Positions 25,775 to 38,259 of a DNA stretch of 64,000 nucleotides are shown one piece after another (position 1 is the stretch's first letter; each line of letters opens with the position of its first letter). The translations under genes and the position numbers were made by a program. The notes beneath the pieces are model-generated. The model was not told where the DNA came from and ran no database searches. It was given only the letters and a program-made list of their open reading frames with translations. Origin of the DNA: Ifrita kowaldi (lineage: Eukaryota > Chordata > Aves > Passeriformes > Cinclosomatidae); contig VZRS01014850.1 in the NCBI GenBank assembly GCA_013398055.1, positions 186,001-250,000 of the forward strand. Reading direction: 5' to 3'.

Positions 25775-28700
25775 AATGATTCTTCTTTTTTAAAATATGC
25801 TGCTTTTCAATTGGCCAGTTTTAACAGATAACAGATTTTAGTTCAAAGAATGGAAGCTGAGAACACTAATTTGAAATTTAAAAGCTGGTACTATAAAGGC
25901 AGGTGTTTTTGGGGATTTAAAAAAGATTTTCTGCAACCTTCAACTTACACCTAAGTGTAAAGACTCAATGTTTATTTTTGTATATACATCTTTATGCAGA
26001 TGATATACTTTGGAATTCTTTGGAAAATACACTCCCTGTTGATAAATCCTCCAAACATGTCTGTGAGGATAGATTTTAGAAGGTACAAACATGATTAATA
26101 TGGTGATTAATCTTAATTATCTGTGATTTGCTGCTAGAAGACATGTCCCAACCTGAATTCTCTTGTGCAGGATCTAGCCATGTCCCAGCTTTCCAATGGG
26201 ATCTGTGGATCAGATCAACTCTGTGATCAGAAGCAAAATTCACCTTTATGGAAATTTTGGGTTGTTGGTAGGCTTTTCCTTTTGAAGGGGTGGGAGACTA
26301 ATATTCTATCACATGAGATATGACTCAGAACTAGGTACAACTCAGGTGGAGGTGGTTTGGATTTTGAAAAATTACCTGTTTCTGTAGCAGCTTCAAGTGC
26401 AGATCAACTGTGATATGAAGTTACAAGCTATATGAGATTCCAACAAGGCCAATATGACTGCCTGACAAATTAAGGCTGCCCACTTCCTTATGGAAGTTAT
26501 TTGCAAGACATCAATTTACTTAGAAATATAGGATAAATAGAAAAAAATTCCACGTCTATGATACACCATCATGTAATCACACTTGTGTTTCACAGATGAT
26601 CTGACAATGTGCCTTAAATTTTAAATTCTATTAAACTCGGTCTATGGAGAAGACTAAAATTCAAGGAAACTGTTTCTTAAGACAGTTCTTTAAACCCAGA
26701 CTGTCTACTCTTTGGTTAAACTAAATAGCGTTGTTCAGGAGACAGAAGAAAAACTGGCAAAAATTTTAGCAAGTCACATGCTAGAAACAAAATACTACAA
26801 AGGTTAAAGCCTGATTAAGATTGTCTGCACAATTTTATGATTGTGCCTTACAAGTCGAACAGGGATTATTTTATTTCAAACTTTTAAGGTGAAAATTCAT
26901 ACCAGAAAAGGTTCACAAATATTTATGCTCACAATTTTTAGTTTGAATTTGCATAAAGACAGTGAAGCATTTACTTTCCATATCATAAACCGGTAAAATA
27001 CACAGCAAAATTGTTTATGGTTCATTGTGAAACCCTGTAAATACCAAAAACTTAGAAACTTATCTACATTTTCAAATTAAATATGTCTTTTCCAAATTAT
27101 GAAACTTATCTGTCAGAATTTAATAGTCTTTGAAACACAGAGGAAGGATTTGCATTTTTTGGAAAAGATTATATTTCTAAAAGATATAGCACACCATTAT
27201 CTATTTCCTATGAAAATACTATCACACTATTACCTCAGTTCAAAGCCTCTCAGAAATTTAGTCAGTACAACTCCAAATTTTAAGAGATTGGGAAAGGTAA
27301 TCTGATTAAAAATTACAACCTGCACATCAGAATAGATTGTTTCATTCATTTTAATCTGATTTCTGATAGTCAAAATGAAAAATCTGCAGATGTTATGAAA
27401 CTAGCCCACAAATAACATAACACGTCTTTTATTAGTCCTACTCACCTGAAGTGTTTTGGTCAGTGGTTTTTTGTTTGCTTGTGATTAATGGTCTTTATGT
27501 ACCTCCCCAAGGAAAATGTTATATAAATACAACTACAAACAAAACCTTCCTTTAAATCAAATATGGTCATTCAGTTAACGTGCGTTCATCTTCCCTAAAA
27601 ACAAGTACCTCATCACCACAGTGCCACTCAGTGCTTGATAAAACACCAAGTACATCAAACACCAAACACTGTGAGAACTATGCTCCAAATTAATTGTGAC
27701 TGCACAGGGGGAGTTCAATTACTCGTTCCACCATCTTCCGCAGCAGTATAACTTTTTATAAATTAAAAGAATTGATTAGTTATGAAACTAAATTGATAAT
27801 AAAGGTTGGTAAATTGTTCCTTGCTTTAACTTCCCTTAATCTAGTTAAATCAATATTCTTATAATTTACCAGCAAGTTCTGTAGGGCAGCAACACCATCC
27901 TCTATTTGGTGTCTATAGTAGCGTGATACCTTTGATATATGTAGAGTGAGTAAAGATACAGGACTTCTGCATCACAGAATGACACAGAGACCCCCAACCA
28001 AATGGATATCTGAACTGCTAAACCCACACAAAGTGGCCTACAGAGGCATGTACCCAATTTCATTTAAAGATATTATCTCAATACTACCCCAGACCAATCA
28101 AGTTACATAGTTCAGATGTGAGATTTCTTTCTGCAAACTACTCCAATGAAAGGCACATTTCCCTGTCTTTCCAATTCTGCACTTAGCAGAGGGAAGACCT
28201 AATCTGACTCAGAAGACGTAAATGTGTCCTTAGGTGTCTACAAATACAATGCTATAGATGCCTAGCTAACAGTGTAAGATCAGAATAGGTATTAGGGCCA
28301 CAGAGATAAGCTGGGTACAATTCTGCATCTCAGAACTAAACCCAGAACCACAAGCACTCTGAGCCTGTGGCTGTGGACTTAACCAAGACAAAATAATGAG
28401 TGTAAACAAAATCCTGCACCATTATACTTTGTGTTCACTTCCAGTTAGCTCCAGTCCTTGAACCTCCTCAAGAAATGAAGCTTACTCTTTCTTCCTTCAC
28501 AGCCTGCAAGAATATAATCAGAAATGCTTCTACCTGATAAAACCAAAGGCAACTAAGGAAGATCAAGATGTTACAGTTTGCATGATGATCACAGTGTTTG
28601 TAAGCTTTATCTAACTACTAATTCCTAAAAGAGTCTTAATTTCCACCAATTTTCAAGTTTCATGTAGGGTTCTTATTTTTATTTTGAACCTAGAATTGAC

Positions 28701-29343
28701 TACAGCACATTTAGTTTTTCCTAGAATAGTGATAGTAAAAATAGATAATGCAACCTAAATAATATGTCCCTAATTAATACCGGAAAGTAAACAGAACTAC
28801 AGCACAACATGCAAAATATTCTTTTGCTTACGTAACATGTAGGGGAAAACCAAAGTTGATTAAAAACACAAAGAAGAGAGATACTCACTATTCCTTCTCT
28901 GAGTTCCAAGTCCTCCAAATAATTCTTAATAACAGCATTGATTAGATGCAAAATGAGAAGTCATGAAGGTAAAAATTTAAATGCCAAGGTCCAACCAAGT
29001 ATTTTGATCAGTTTGAGAAACCAAGTCTGGCAGAGAGGTGCAATTTATATAAGTTGTATCTCTGCAAACAAGTCCCGTGAAGTATTGGCTGGCATAAAGT
29101 GTCACAGTATTCTCATTAATACAGAAATACAACCAAAATAACTTTGGAGTATTTTCTTTTTGCAGACGTAAGGATGAGTTTTTATAGAAAAGGAATGTAT
29201 TTTCATTTGCCCTATGTTAACCTGGTAAGTAAAGGAAGTCTATGCAGGTATTTGAAATTACAGATACTAGTTAATAAGGATGTTAACTTCTTTCTTTGAC
29301 TCTAAAAACTGATCATTGAAAGGAGGGAAAGGAAGAAGAAAAT

Positions 29344-29362
29344 TTATTATTATTATTATATA
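29344..29362 (+). repeat. (TTA)n microsatellite
   Basis: Five to six TTA units followed by tatata. Confidence 0.75.
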
Positions 29363-30433
29363 TTCAACTTGCTTTCAAGCTATGTCACTTCCCTTTTCTG
29401 TAGAATTCTGCTTTCTTAGTTCACTAGTGTAAGAAATAAATAGAAAAAAAGCATCTCTAAGTCTAATCAAGTGTAGATTATTTCACTTCATATAATTCTT
29501 CCTTCAAAAAGGAACTTGAATTTCATTGTTGAGTAAGATGAACATTTTTAGAGCTTATGCATCTTTCACTGATGGCAACCAGAAAAGGCTTACTGTTTAT
29601 AAAATGGCAGTTCCACCATAGCAGAACAACTGCATTCATATCTGGAAAAACACATGTTATTCCCATGCCTACCCATGACACTTCTGCTCTTTTTCCTCTT
29701 CTATACAGAAGAAAAATATGGAGTAATCAAGCAGTCTACAGTGATAGAAACATTGATATTTCACTTACAAATTCTTATTAAATTCCAGTTTGGTTTTGCA
29801 TAATATAAAATAGATAAACAAATGAGTCTGTTAACAACCAAATATTCATAGCTAACCAGAAGATTCAATTATCTTCCATCAGGTTGGATTCATTCAAAAT
29901 GTTTCAAAGTGCTTTAAAAACAAACCAAACCCTTCAAGGAACCACCTCACCCTACTGGAAACCTTGCAGATATGTTTATCAGACATTACAAAGATGATGG
30001 GAATCCTGCCTATTTCATAGTTTGCAATTTTGGAAAGATAGATACTCTCTCTAGTTAGCACCTACTTCTCAAAACAGAGTGGTCTAAAAAGTTAAATTAA
30101 TACGTTCTTTCAAAATCAAGTCACATCTCACTTCCCAATACAGGATTTGGAAACTAAAATATTAAACGAGTCAGACTCAGCGATTAAAGCAGTCAAGGAA
30201 GAGAATAATTTACATCAGAAAAAAATGTCCATTTAGCCTGCACGGAGCTACATAATCCCACTGTTTTCCTATCACATTTACACAGGGTATGGGAGTTAAA
30301 ATTCTTTTTTAGCTGCAATTCTGTATTAGACTACACAGCCATGAAAAATTTATACCCAGATGCTAGAATTGTTCAAACAGCAGAAAAAAATAGTCAGCAA
30401 ATTTTTGATTTATTGCTATCAGATTTGAAGTAT

Positions 30434-30477
30434 TAAAACAACCAAGACAACAAAAAAAAACCCCAAAACAAACAAAT
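30434..30477 (+). repeat. A-rich/C tract
   Basis: Short run with acaaccaagacaac, a long A run, then ccccaaaacaaacaaa. Confidence 0.75.
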
Positions 30478-31014
30478 ATTTCGAAACTATTTGAAATAGT
30501 TTTTTTCTAATAAAAACACTATTTTTGCTTTTTTGGGGAGAGGAATATTTGTTTCTCTTGCATCAAGATGCAAATTTAATAACCTTATGACTTTTGATCC
30601 AAAATACATCAGTAAAATTGGAGTGTTCCTGTCACCATTTCCAATCTTCAACTGATTCATTTCAATTTTACATTAGGTAGGATGACTACATGGACACCTA
30701 TGAGATAATAAATGCAATCCAAGGGCCTGATTGCACAGCAAGATTGACGAGATGTAAAATTTAAGATGCACTATAAACTGAACTTCAATATTCACATGAA
30801 CATAAATTAACTTCAGGAGTCCTTGTTTTCTGCAGAAAGTATGTTGCTTTTCATACCCCCTTAATATGATTGCATTTAAAATGCGGACAGGAGCTGTTAT
30901 TTATGGCAACTCTGCAGATTTCAAAATTTTGACTGTGAGCACAACTGAGAAAAATTCTCCTAATCCTGAGAACGTTTTCAGGAGTACAGTAATGTCTCCC
31001 AGTGGATGGTTTAC

Positions 31015-31555
31015 CCTGGCTGGATACCACGTGGCCACAAAAGCTGCTCTGTTACTCCTCAGCTGGCTAGGAGAGCAAAAATATAATGAAAGGTTCATGG
31101 GCCAAGATAAAGACAGGGAGAGATCACTCACCGATTACCATCATGGGCAAAACAGACTCAACTTGCGGACAAATTAACTGAATTCATTACCAATCAGGCA
31201 AGAGTAAGATAAATGACAAATAAAACCAAATATCAAAAACACCTCTCCTCCAGGGGCTTAACTTCACTGACAATATTCTCTACATTCTCCCTCCCCGACA
31301 GAGCAGAAGGACAGGGAATGGCGCCTGCAGTCAGTTCATCACATGTTCTCTTTTCTACTCCTTCCTCCTCAGAGGCACTCCTCTCACTCTTCCTCTCCTA
31401 CAGGAGAGAGTCCTCCATGAACTGCTCCAACATGAGTCCTTCCCATGGGGTGCAGCTCTTCATGAACTGCTCCAGTGTCAGTCCCTTCCAAAGGGTGCAG
31501 TCCTTCAGGAACAGACTGCTCCAGCATGGGTCCCTCTTGTCTAAACATACAATTA
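31015..31555. mobile_element. Avian LTR-like repeat fragment (probably ERVL-type LTR)
   Basis: The sequence contains ggttcatgggccaagataaa, then gacagggagagatcactcac, then gggcaaaacagactcaactt. Further on come gaggcactcctctcactctt, gagtccttcccatggggtgc and ggaacagactgctccagcat. I know this as an interspersed repeat abundant in bird genomes, which I associate with endogenous-retrovirus LTRs. The order is continuous over about 540 bp with substitutions only. No retroviral coding sequence adjoins it, so it is at most a solo or partial LTR. AATAAA-like signals on the complement hint that the sense strand is minus. Class and edges are uncertain; that it is an interspersed repeat is more secure. Confidence 0.6.
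31407..31535 (+). repeat. Three imperfect tandem units of about 45-49 bp within the LTR-like fragment
   Basis: The core actgctcca recurs at 31421, 31466 and 31515, each time followed by a g/c-tgagtcc or tgggtcc type block. Between cores lie cccatggggtgcag and ccaaagggtgcag. This internal minisatellite is a hallmark of the avian repeat family concerned. Confidence 0.75.
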
Positions 31556-32905
31556 CGAAGCAAACAACACTAACAATGAATTTACTTCACATTAATCTGT
31601 AGGTTGAAAAATTTGATGTTCCTGCAATGAATTTTAGCAAAACAAAAAAGCACATGTTTGGGGTTTAAGGCTGACTTGTTTCCATACTTGTGAAAAAGCA
31701 CTACTTTACAGCTGCCATTATAAACTCCTCTTTACAGGAAAAAAAAAAACAAACATGCGGGGAAAAGTATGTATAGAAAATTTGAAAACACAATAATGGA
31801 AGAATTTTTTTATTATTTTAAAACTATGTTTGACACACACAGAAAAAGGAAAAGTATACATGCAGCAACTGAATAGAGAGGAATTAAATAGTTTGCAAAT
31901 CTATATATGTGATTCCTATCTACACTATCTATTCATATAGCATATTCACACACAACGTGTTTGTAAGACATACAGGCACCAAAGTCCCTTGAAAGTTGAA
32001 GTTCTGAAAGACTCTAAAAAGCAGCAGGAAAAATCAATCTTAGAAAAGTACAGAAAAGTAGTTTTAAATCAGTCTTTTGAAATAGTGTATTAGTAGTTGG
32101 CCTGATACCTATATTTGCAATCACCCTCAGGTCCTTGAAAGTGTGACTAAAATTTTAAAAGTTAGCTTTATGGAAATGATATCTCCAGCCTACCTCTTAA
32201 TACTGCCACGCAACTTAAAACATAGGATAATGATGAACATGCAAAAATCCTACTTTTCTTAAACATTTAATTGGCTGCCTAGTAGTAGACTCATTAATAT
32301 AGTTTAGCCATGATTAAGTTTCTCAAACACAGACCTCTAGTAAATCAAAGTACATTTGCCCCATCAACACCCTTTAATAGAATCAATCCTTTTAGGTTGA
32401 TTAAAGCTGGTGCTGTTATGCCTACCAGAGCAGCAATTACTGGTTTAGATCTGTAATTAGTTAAAATTTGCTATTTAGAGAGTACCATGAACTCTCTTTG
32501 TAGGATTTCTTCTGTACTTCTCTAGCCCTAACTAAGATAAAGCAATAATACTTCTTTAGTATTACAGAACTGATTTACCTCATTATTTCAATTGTTTTCA
32601 ACTTTGACAATACATCTATAGAGTTCGAGTGGATGACAATATGCAGTGGATAATAAAACAACTCATGGCCACAGCAGCCTAGACTGTTCTAACACACTGC
32701 AGTATAGTTTGAAGCATTATATTCAAATTACTAAATAATCACTGCAGAATTTCTGAAAAATTCAGCCATTCAAAAATTCTCGAATGAAGTTTTCCACCTC
32801 AGAGACTCGCATCTAAAGTAAAATATCCTAATACATGATATTCCATGTTTGTATGTCCTGACAAAGACATCTGAATAGTCACTGTGCTAACAGAAACAAA
32901 ATCTA

Positions 32906-32913
32906 AATCTTAC
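32906..32913 (-). other. Splice donor of the first EF-hand exon
   Basis: The minus strand reads CTCAG followed by gtaagatt. CAG is a complete Gln codon, so the following intron is phase 0, agreeing with the start of the exon at 24035. Confidence 0.85.
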
Positions 32914-33110
32914 CTGAGATAACTCATTTGTGTCCACAAGTCCATTATTGTCTGAATCAAAATAATTGAACATTTGATCTACAAGAAGTTTCTTTAATGC
33001 CATTTTCTCACCAACAGATTTATCTTTTGATTGTGCAATGTATCTCTGGTTTTGTAGATCCAGTAACGTATTTTTCACTTCAGTGTATTCAGTAGGTTTG
33101 CATTTATCCC
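32914..33110 (-). CDS. FSTL4: Internal exon of a follistatin-like protein (FSTL4/FSTL5 family): linker and first EF-hand
   Basis: This 197-nt exon encodes 65 complete codons plus the last two bases (GG) of a codon split by the upstream intron. It reads from DKCKPTEY to TNELSQ. After a helical linker with LLDLQNQRYI and KKLLVDQMF comes a canonical EF-hand loop, DSDNNGLVDTNE, with acidic or amide ligands at loop positions 1, 3, 5, 9 and 12 and glycine at 6. The segment follows the Kazal domain in FSTL4/FSTL5, secreted proteins with a Kazal domain, a paired EF-hand module and immunoglobulin domains. The acceptor (tttcttttcag) and donor (gtaagat) are good, and the open frame beyond both ends is intronic read-through. 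GDKCK, LLDLQNQ and LLVDQMF resemble FSTL5 as I remember it, but the stretch after RYIAQ differs more than I would expect for avian FSTL5. I therefore favour FSTL4, with FSTL5 as the alternative. Family assignment is firm; the paralogue is inferred. Confidence 0.9.
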
Positions 33111-33130
33111 CTGAAAAGAAAATACACAAA
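33111..33130 (-). other. Splice acceptor of the first EF-hand exon
   Basis: The minus strand reads gtgtattttcttttcag followed by GGGATAAATGC. A strong pyrimidine tract precedes the AG at 33111-33112. The exon starts with the last two bases of a split codon (phase 1), presumably a glycine codon if the previous exon ends in G. Confidence 0.85.
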
Positions 33131-34529
33131 ACAAGATTATTTTGAATTTGATTTCCTATTAAAAGTTTAAAGGTAAACAAAACAAAACCAAAAACTAAAA
33201 AAGCAAAGAGCATTAACTTCTTATAACACTACAAACAGGGTTTTTTTAAGAGGTGAGAAAATCATTCTGTAGTGAGATCCGTAAGATTTCCTTGTCTGGT
33301 CCTGAAATTAAGACAAAAATAAATTACTGCAGTTTTAGGTACTTTTTTAGACAATGTTCTCTGCTTATAAATACTAAGCAAACTTTTATCAATTTCCAAG
33401 CATGTACTTTTTTATTTATCATTCTGGAAAGGTGCATCTGAAGATTTATTACAGTGTTACCTCTGATAAAGCTTTTCATATAAATGTAGGAATGTAATGC
33501 ATGCAAAAACCCCTGCAAATATGATAGAAAAATACATTATATATATTTCATAATAACATTTGACTTCAAAAAGCAGAAATTACCCTTCAGTGCTCATAAT
33601 CTATCACTACTTTTCATTTATTGGACATAGCGAGCTTATTTGAACAAGAAAAGGTGGGATTGTCAAAGGAAGAGAAAAGATATCTTTGACAAGATCTGGT
33701 TTAGTCTTTTCATTATCAAGTCTTCTATAAAATGGAAAATGTTACAGAAACTTCCTGCATACAGCGATTACAGTCAGTACTTATTTTAAACCAAAGCACA
33801 AAATAATGTATGCCAGGTGTTCTCTTATGCCAGTTGCTGCATATTTTAAATTGGATAGAGAAACAGATTAAAAGGGTTTATTTGGGTTTCTTTATTAAGA
33901 TAACCATAGGATTTCAAAAAGGTTTTTTATAAGATGAGATATGTAAATGTGTACCAGCATAATGCCATGTATTTCATGCAGATTGATATTTACAGTTAGC
34001 CAATACATAACTTCAAGTAGTGAATTCAAGGCTAGAGCAATATACTGATTAGCAAAGAAAGCTGTTTTGCAACCTTCTTTTTAGTCAGTATTCTGACGAT
34101 ATAATGATTTATGAGAAACAACTATTTACCTCATGGAAACTGTGTAGGAAGTTCTGTTTTGAAAGTGGATCTTTTAAGAAACATCTAATTTACATTGTAT
34201 GGGATTGGAATTTATTATTTTGGTATATTTAATGGTATATGCAGCATTATGGTGACACTATGAACATCTTCATAGCCATTACAAAAGGCAGAGAGAGAAA
34301 ACATTCCTAAAGGCTTCTCACCATCCTAGAAAGACACCGAACTAGAAAGGAAGGATTTGTGATAGAAGTCAAATCATGGAAGAAGATAAAATGTTTTTCG
34401 GAATCAAAACCAGTCTAGTCTTTTTTGTTCTGTTTTTTTCTAAAAGCCACCAACTGTTATGTAGCTATATAAGTAATAGAAATAGACAAACCCAAGCTGT
34501 ATTTAACTGACAGCCTAAGCTATGCATAG

Positions 34530-34935
34530 TATTTGCATTTTTGTCCTCATCTGCCAGGGGCATGAAGATTGAGGCCATACAATTTGTAAGAGTTGAGTTC
34601 TGCGTGACTGCTTTTCAGGGGTCTAATGCAGAAATACTCAGTAGGGAAACGTTTATTCCTCAGGCATTCTGAAGCTGCAGCGAGGAAACCTTGCCATCTG
34701 AACGGATGTAGGCTCCAGGTGGTGGGGAGGGAAAAGAGCACTTAACTTGAACATACTCTAATTCATTTGGGTGAACTCCAAGAGACCGGGACAGAAAACA
34801 AGTATTATCCGTGTCTCCCCTAGATAACTTTTCTGGCTGTGGTGCCCTCAAAAAGACAGTCTGGCTTCACCCTGCTGCAGGTGATGGCTAACACCACTTT
34901 ACCTGCACTCTTGGCAGGGCTGGGGTGGTGGGGAA
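34530..34935. other. GC-richer intronic patch, unassigned
   Basis: This stretch is visibly less AT-rich than its surroundings (for example ggctccaggtggtggggagg at about 34711 and gggctggggtggtggggaag). Overlapping short minus frames show no family motif. It could be an old repeat or a conserved noncoding element; nothing in it decides between these. Confidence 0.35.
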
Positions 34936-36294
34936 GACAAGACAAATCCTATTAGATAGCTCAGAGCTAGCTACCACATTCAGATTTTAGCTCCTATAAA
35001 CTATCGGTCTCATTCTGCAATTTTAAAACCGCGAAGAGCTATTCTTTAGAGATACACAACATAGTACAAGAGTTAGTTTTCTTAATACTATCTGTTAAAT
35101 CATGGATTTGTCACAGTAGCATTCACGAGTCGCTTCGTGTCTGACTTCAAAAAAGAAATTGGTAATGAACAAAAAAGTCACACTGACAATTCTTTTTCCT
35201 TGAAACACAGGACAATGTTTCTCACTCCAAGGATTGATCAAGAATTGAAAAGAGATTCTACAAATCTCTACAAAATGTTTGTATCATTTTTTAATATAAA
35301 ATATAAATGCTGTCTAATACAAAATAATCTGAGAGGCTGCTACTGCCAGATACTTGGGTACTTCCTGTAGAAAAACTTCATTCACAAATTAAGCAAAGTA
35401 ATCTGTTGGAACTACTATGTTATTTGTAATTTGTTCTAACACTGACCTTCTAAATATTACCATGAATTTTAACAATGCATTTTAAGCCAGCGAGTGATGA
35501 ACTTTCAGTTTATGATCTTAGCTAATTACAGTTGAGGTAAACCAGGTTTCCACAGCTATACTATATTAAAACATTTTCATTTTATACATAATTGAAAGTA
35601 GCCTTCACACCAACATCTGGAATTTAAGGACAAACATGATGGATAGATGTTACTGACAGATAAGGGAAATATTAGGAAACAGTGAGACACTCCTAGTGCA
35701 CACAGGGCACAACTTCATTACAAATTGCCCTCTCATCTCATTGTCATGACTGCCTTTTACTCCATTATTTGAGGAAATGTGAAGCTGATGCTTAAATTAC
35801 AAGAACGAGGCTGTTTGTAGGAGACCTCCCCCAGGCTGAAGTAGCAGCACAGAGAAAAACTCAGTTGCTTTATTTATGTTCAAATTTAGTAAGCATTACT
35901 TGTGAAATAGCTGTCTCAGTGACACAAAAATGGTAAATGGGGATTAAGTACGTCAACCTTTACAGTGAGGAAAAGCAATTTATGCTTAACAAAATTGACA
36001 AATACAAACTACTGGGAATATACTACAATTATATTACTTCCAGGAAGGCCTACTAAACTCTGTATAATTAGCTACATACATGAAAGGATAACCTACACGT
36101 ACATAATTTACTACCTTAATTCACTTCTCTAGTACTTTTTCCTTTCATTTTTGAACTAGAATTCGTACAAAAATAAATAGTTACTTTCTGAAAAGTTCCT
36201 AGAAAATAATAATAGAACAAGAAAACACGAAATTTGCTTTTCAGTTTGTTTCATTCATGGAAAGGACCAGTTCTACTACACCACAATTTTTGTC

Positions 36295-36366
36295 AAAAAA
36301 ACAAAAACAAAAAACAAACAAAACAAAACAAAAAAAAACCAAACAAAAAACAACTAAATAAAAAAA
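36295..36366 (+). repeat. (CAAAA)n-like tract
   Basis: About 70 bp of CAAAA, CAAAC and longer A units ending in ctaaataaaaaaa. Irregular unit length suggests polymerase slippage with point changes. Confidence 0.85.
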
Positions 36367-37536
36367 TTCTGCTACGATTTATTTCACAAGTTTTCTGACA
36401 TTGTCTGTGCAGTCACAAAAGGTGTGCAGAAACCTAAAAGTGACAAAACAAACATACTGGAATCTAAGTGCAGTCCTCCAGTCCCCTGTCTTGCAATTTC
36501 TGAAGTAGTGATATTCCTAGGGTTTACTTCATTCAAACTCAAAAATAGTAGAAAAATGGAAACATTTGGTGTACCCTTCCATTCAGTGCAACAGTTTTGT
36601 AGCTGTATCCCTGTTACCTAGGAAACAGCTGAAAGTTAGATTTTGAGTGCTATTGTCCTTCTAGACAGTATTGAATAGATGGTATCTGCTAATAACAGAA
36701 AAAAAAAGTTCTGTTTGACAATTAGTCCTCCTTAATTTGCAAGAGAAAAAATTATCACAAAATTAACTTATTTATGAAAAGATAGCAAAGGAACATACAC
36801 ATTCTTAACACCTGCAGAAAAATATTAAAGAATAGGCTAAAATAATAGTTTAGGGAACACTTTTTACATCCAAAGTCAGATTCAATATCAGATGCTTGTA
36901 TTTTGCAGTTTTTAGGAAAACACAAAGAACAAAATAATGCACATATTTTAAAAGCACAATAAGCAAACCATTTGATTTCAGTTCTCAGTTCTTTCACCAC
37001 ATTCATGGTTAATACTTTAATCTTTCCTTGCCTGAGCCTCTCCATTTAGCAGGAACAACCCTTATGTCAGAGAGCTAACATTCATGGCATGTCTATCCCT
37101 ATGAAAGTCATCAGCTGCTGAGATACAATTTGATTCTGAGCTATTTTTGATTTTGCACTGAGTTTTATTCCTATGTCTACTAATAGATTTTTATCTATAT
37201 CTACATAGCACAAATGGTTTCCACACTTTTTGTTTAAAATTAAAATAACTTTGGATCTATCTGACATGGCAACTAGTTTTCAGTGAAGCATATCTCTTAA
37301 GAACAGCTTTAAATAATCCAAACCTGATATACACATAAATCAGATTATTGGAAATGGAATAGACCTGATAAGCAGCAAACCTATTTTTAACCTTCTACAT
37401 TCTGAACATATTCAGAATAATCTAATTAGCCAAAACAATTCATTGCAAAATTACAAATTATATTGCATGGAGCAAACATGAGAAATTGATCCAAGATAAT
37501 ATATACATATCTACAGATAAACATACATAGAAACTA

Positions 37537-37601
37537 ATACAGATATGCACACACACGTATTCATATGCACATACACATGCACGTGTACACCCCTGCACAC
37601 A
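37537..37601 (+). repeat. CA-rich imperfect stretch
   Basis: Degenerate AC/ATGCAC units (acacacacgtattc, acatacacatgcacgtgtac) suggest a decayed CA microsatellite. Confidence 0.55.
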
Positions 37602-38167
37602 GGATAAAGTCACTATAGATATGATCTGATATCAATTCGATTTCAAACATAACATAAGAGGCAACTTGAAGGTCTCCCTCCATTCAGCAATTTTTCAAGA
37701 TCTGTCTACAGATAAAGCATGAAAGTTGTAATCTTACTTGTAGCCCTAGCAAATAAAGGCACATTTTAGACTACTAAAATTGCTTAGGTTTATCTGAAAG
37801 AAACTTCAAGTTCAGATATCATTTCACAATATCTTATTTTTCAATATAAAACTCTTATCTTCCACATCTAGAGGTCAAAAGTCTTGACCCTTATTCTTTG
37901 GTCTCCTCACTGAAGCTCTGGAACTAGAAGAGAAACAATCTCACCTGTACATAGAACTGAATTTTTACCTATGGTCCAGAGTTTGAGGTGGGTGGAGAGG
38001 AAAGCTTTACACTCTAAAGCAAATAAACAGGGATTAACATGAAAACTTCCCTGCTGCAGCTATGTTTTAAATAAAAGGTGAGAATTTTCTACCATTTTTT
38101 TAAAAACATGAAATTTCAGGGCTGCAAATTTTGGCCCAACAGCTGCTCAGCTTTAGACAGTGTGTCT

Positions 38168-38259
38168 AAAAAAAAAAAAAAGAAAAAAAAATAATAAAAA
38201 GGAAAAAAAAAAAAAGAAAAAAAAAAATAAAAGAGAAAAAGAGAAAAAAGCGAAAAAGA
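38168..38259 (+). repeat. Polypurine A/G tract
   Basis: Over 90 bp is almost purely A with interspersed G and only a few T or C bases: A runs, then ggaaaaaa, aaaagagaaaaag and gcgaaaaagac. It is transcribed as polypyrimidine on the gene's sense (minus) strand. Confidence 0.9.

Larger units (their letters stand above)
24036..32913 (-). other. Complete 8.9-kb phase-0 intron between the two EF-hand exons
   Basis: The intron is defined by the donor at 32913 and the acceptor at 24036. It is AT-rich and holds no supportable exon. The recognisable contents are an avian LTR-like fragment (about 31015-31555), an A/C tract (30434-30477), a T run (25763-25774) and a TTA run near 29344-29360. I saw nothing identifiable in 24053-30430 otherwise. 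The stretch 27960-28370 is slightly richer in GC and could be a very old, unrecognised repeat. Confidence 0.85.

Noticed and set aside
33111..33213. Open reading frame continuing upstream of the first EF-hand exon with a hydrophobic leader-like stretch
   Set aside because: The sequence upstream of the acceptor AG is polypyrimidine-rich intron; the apparent methionine and hydrophobic run are read-through, not a signal peptide.
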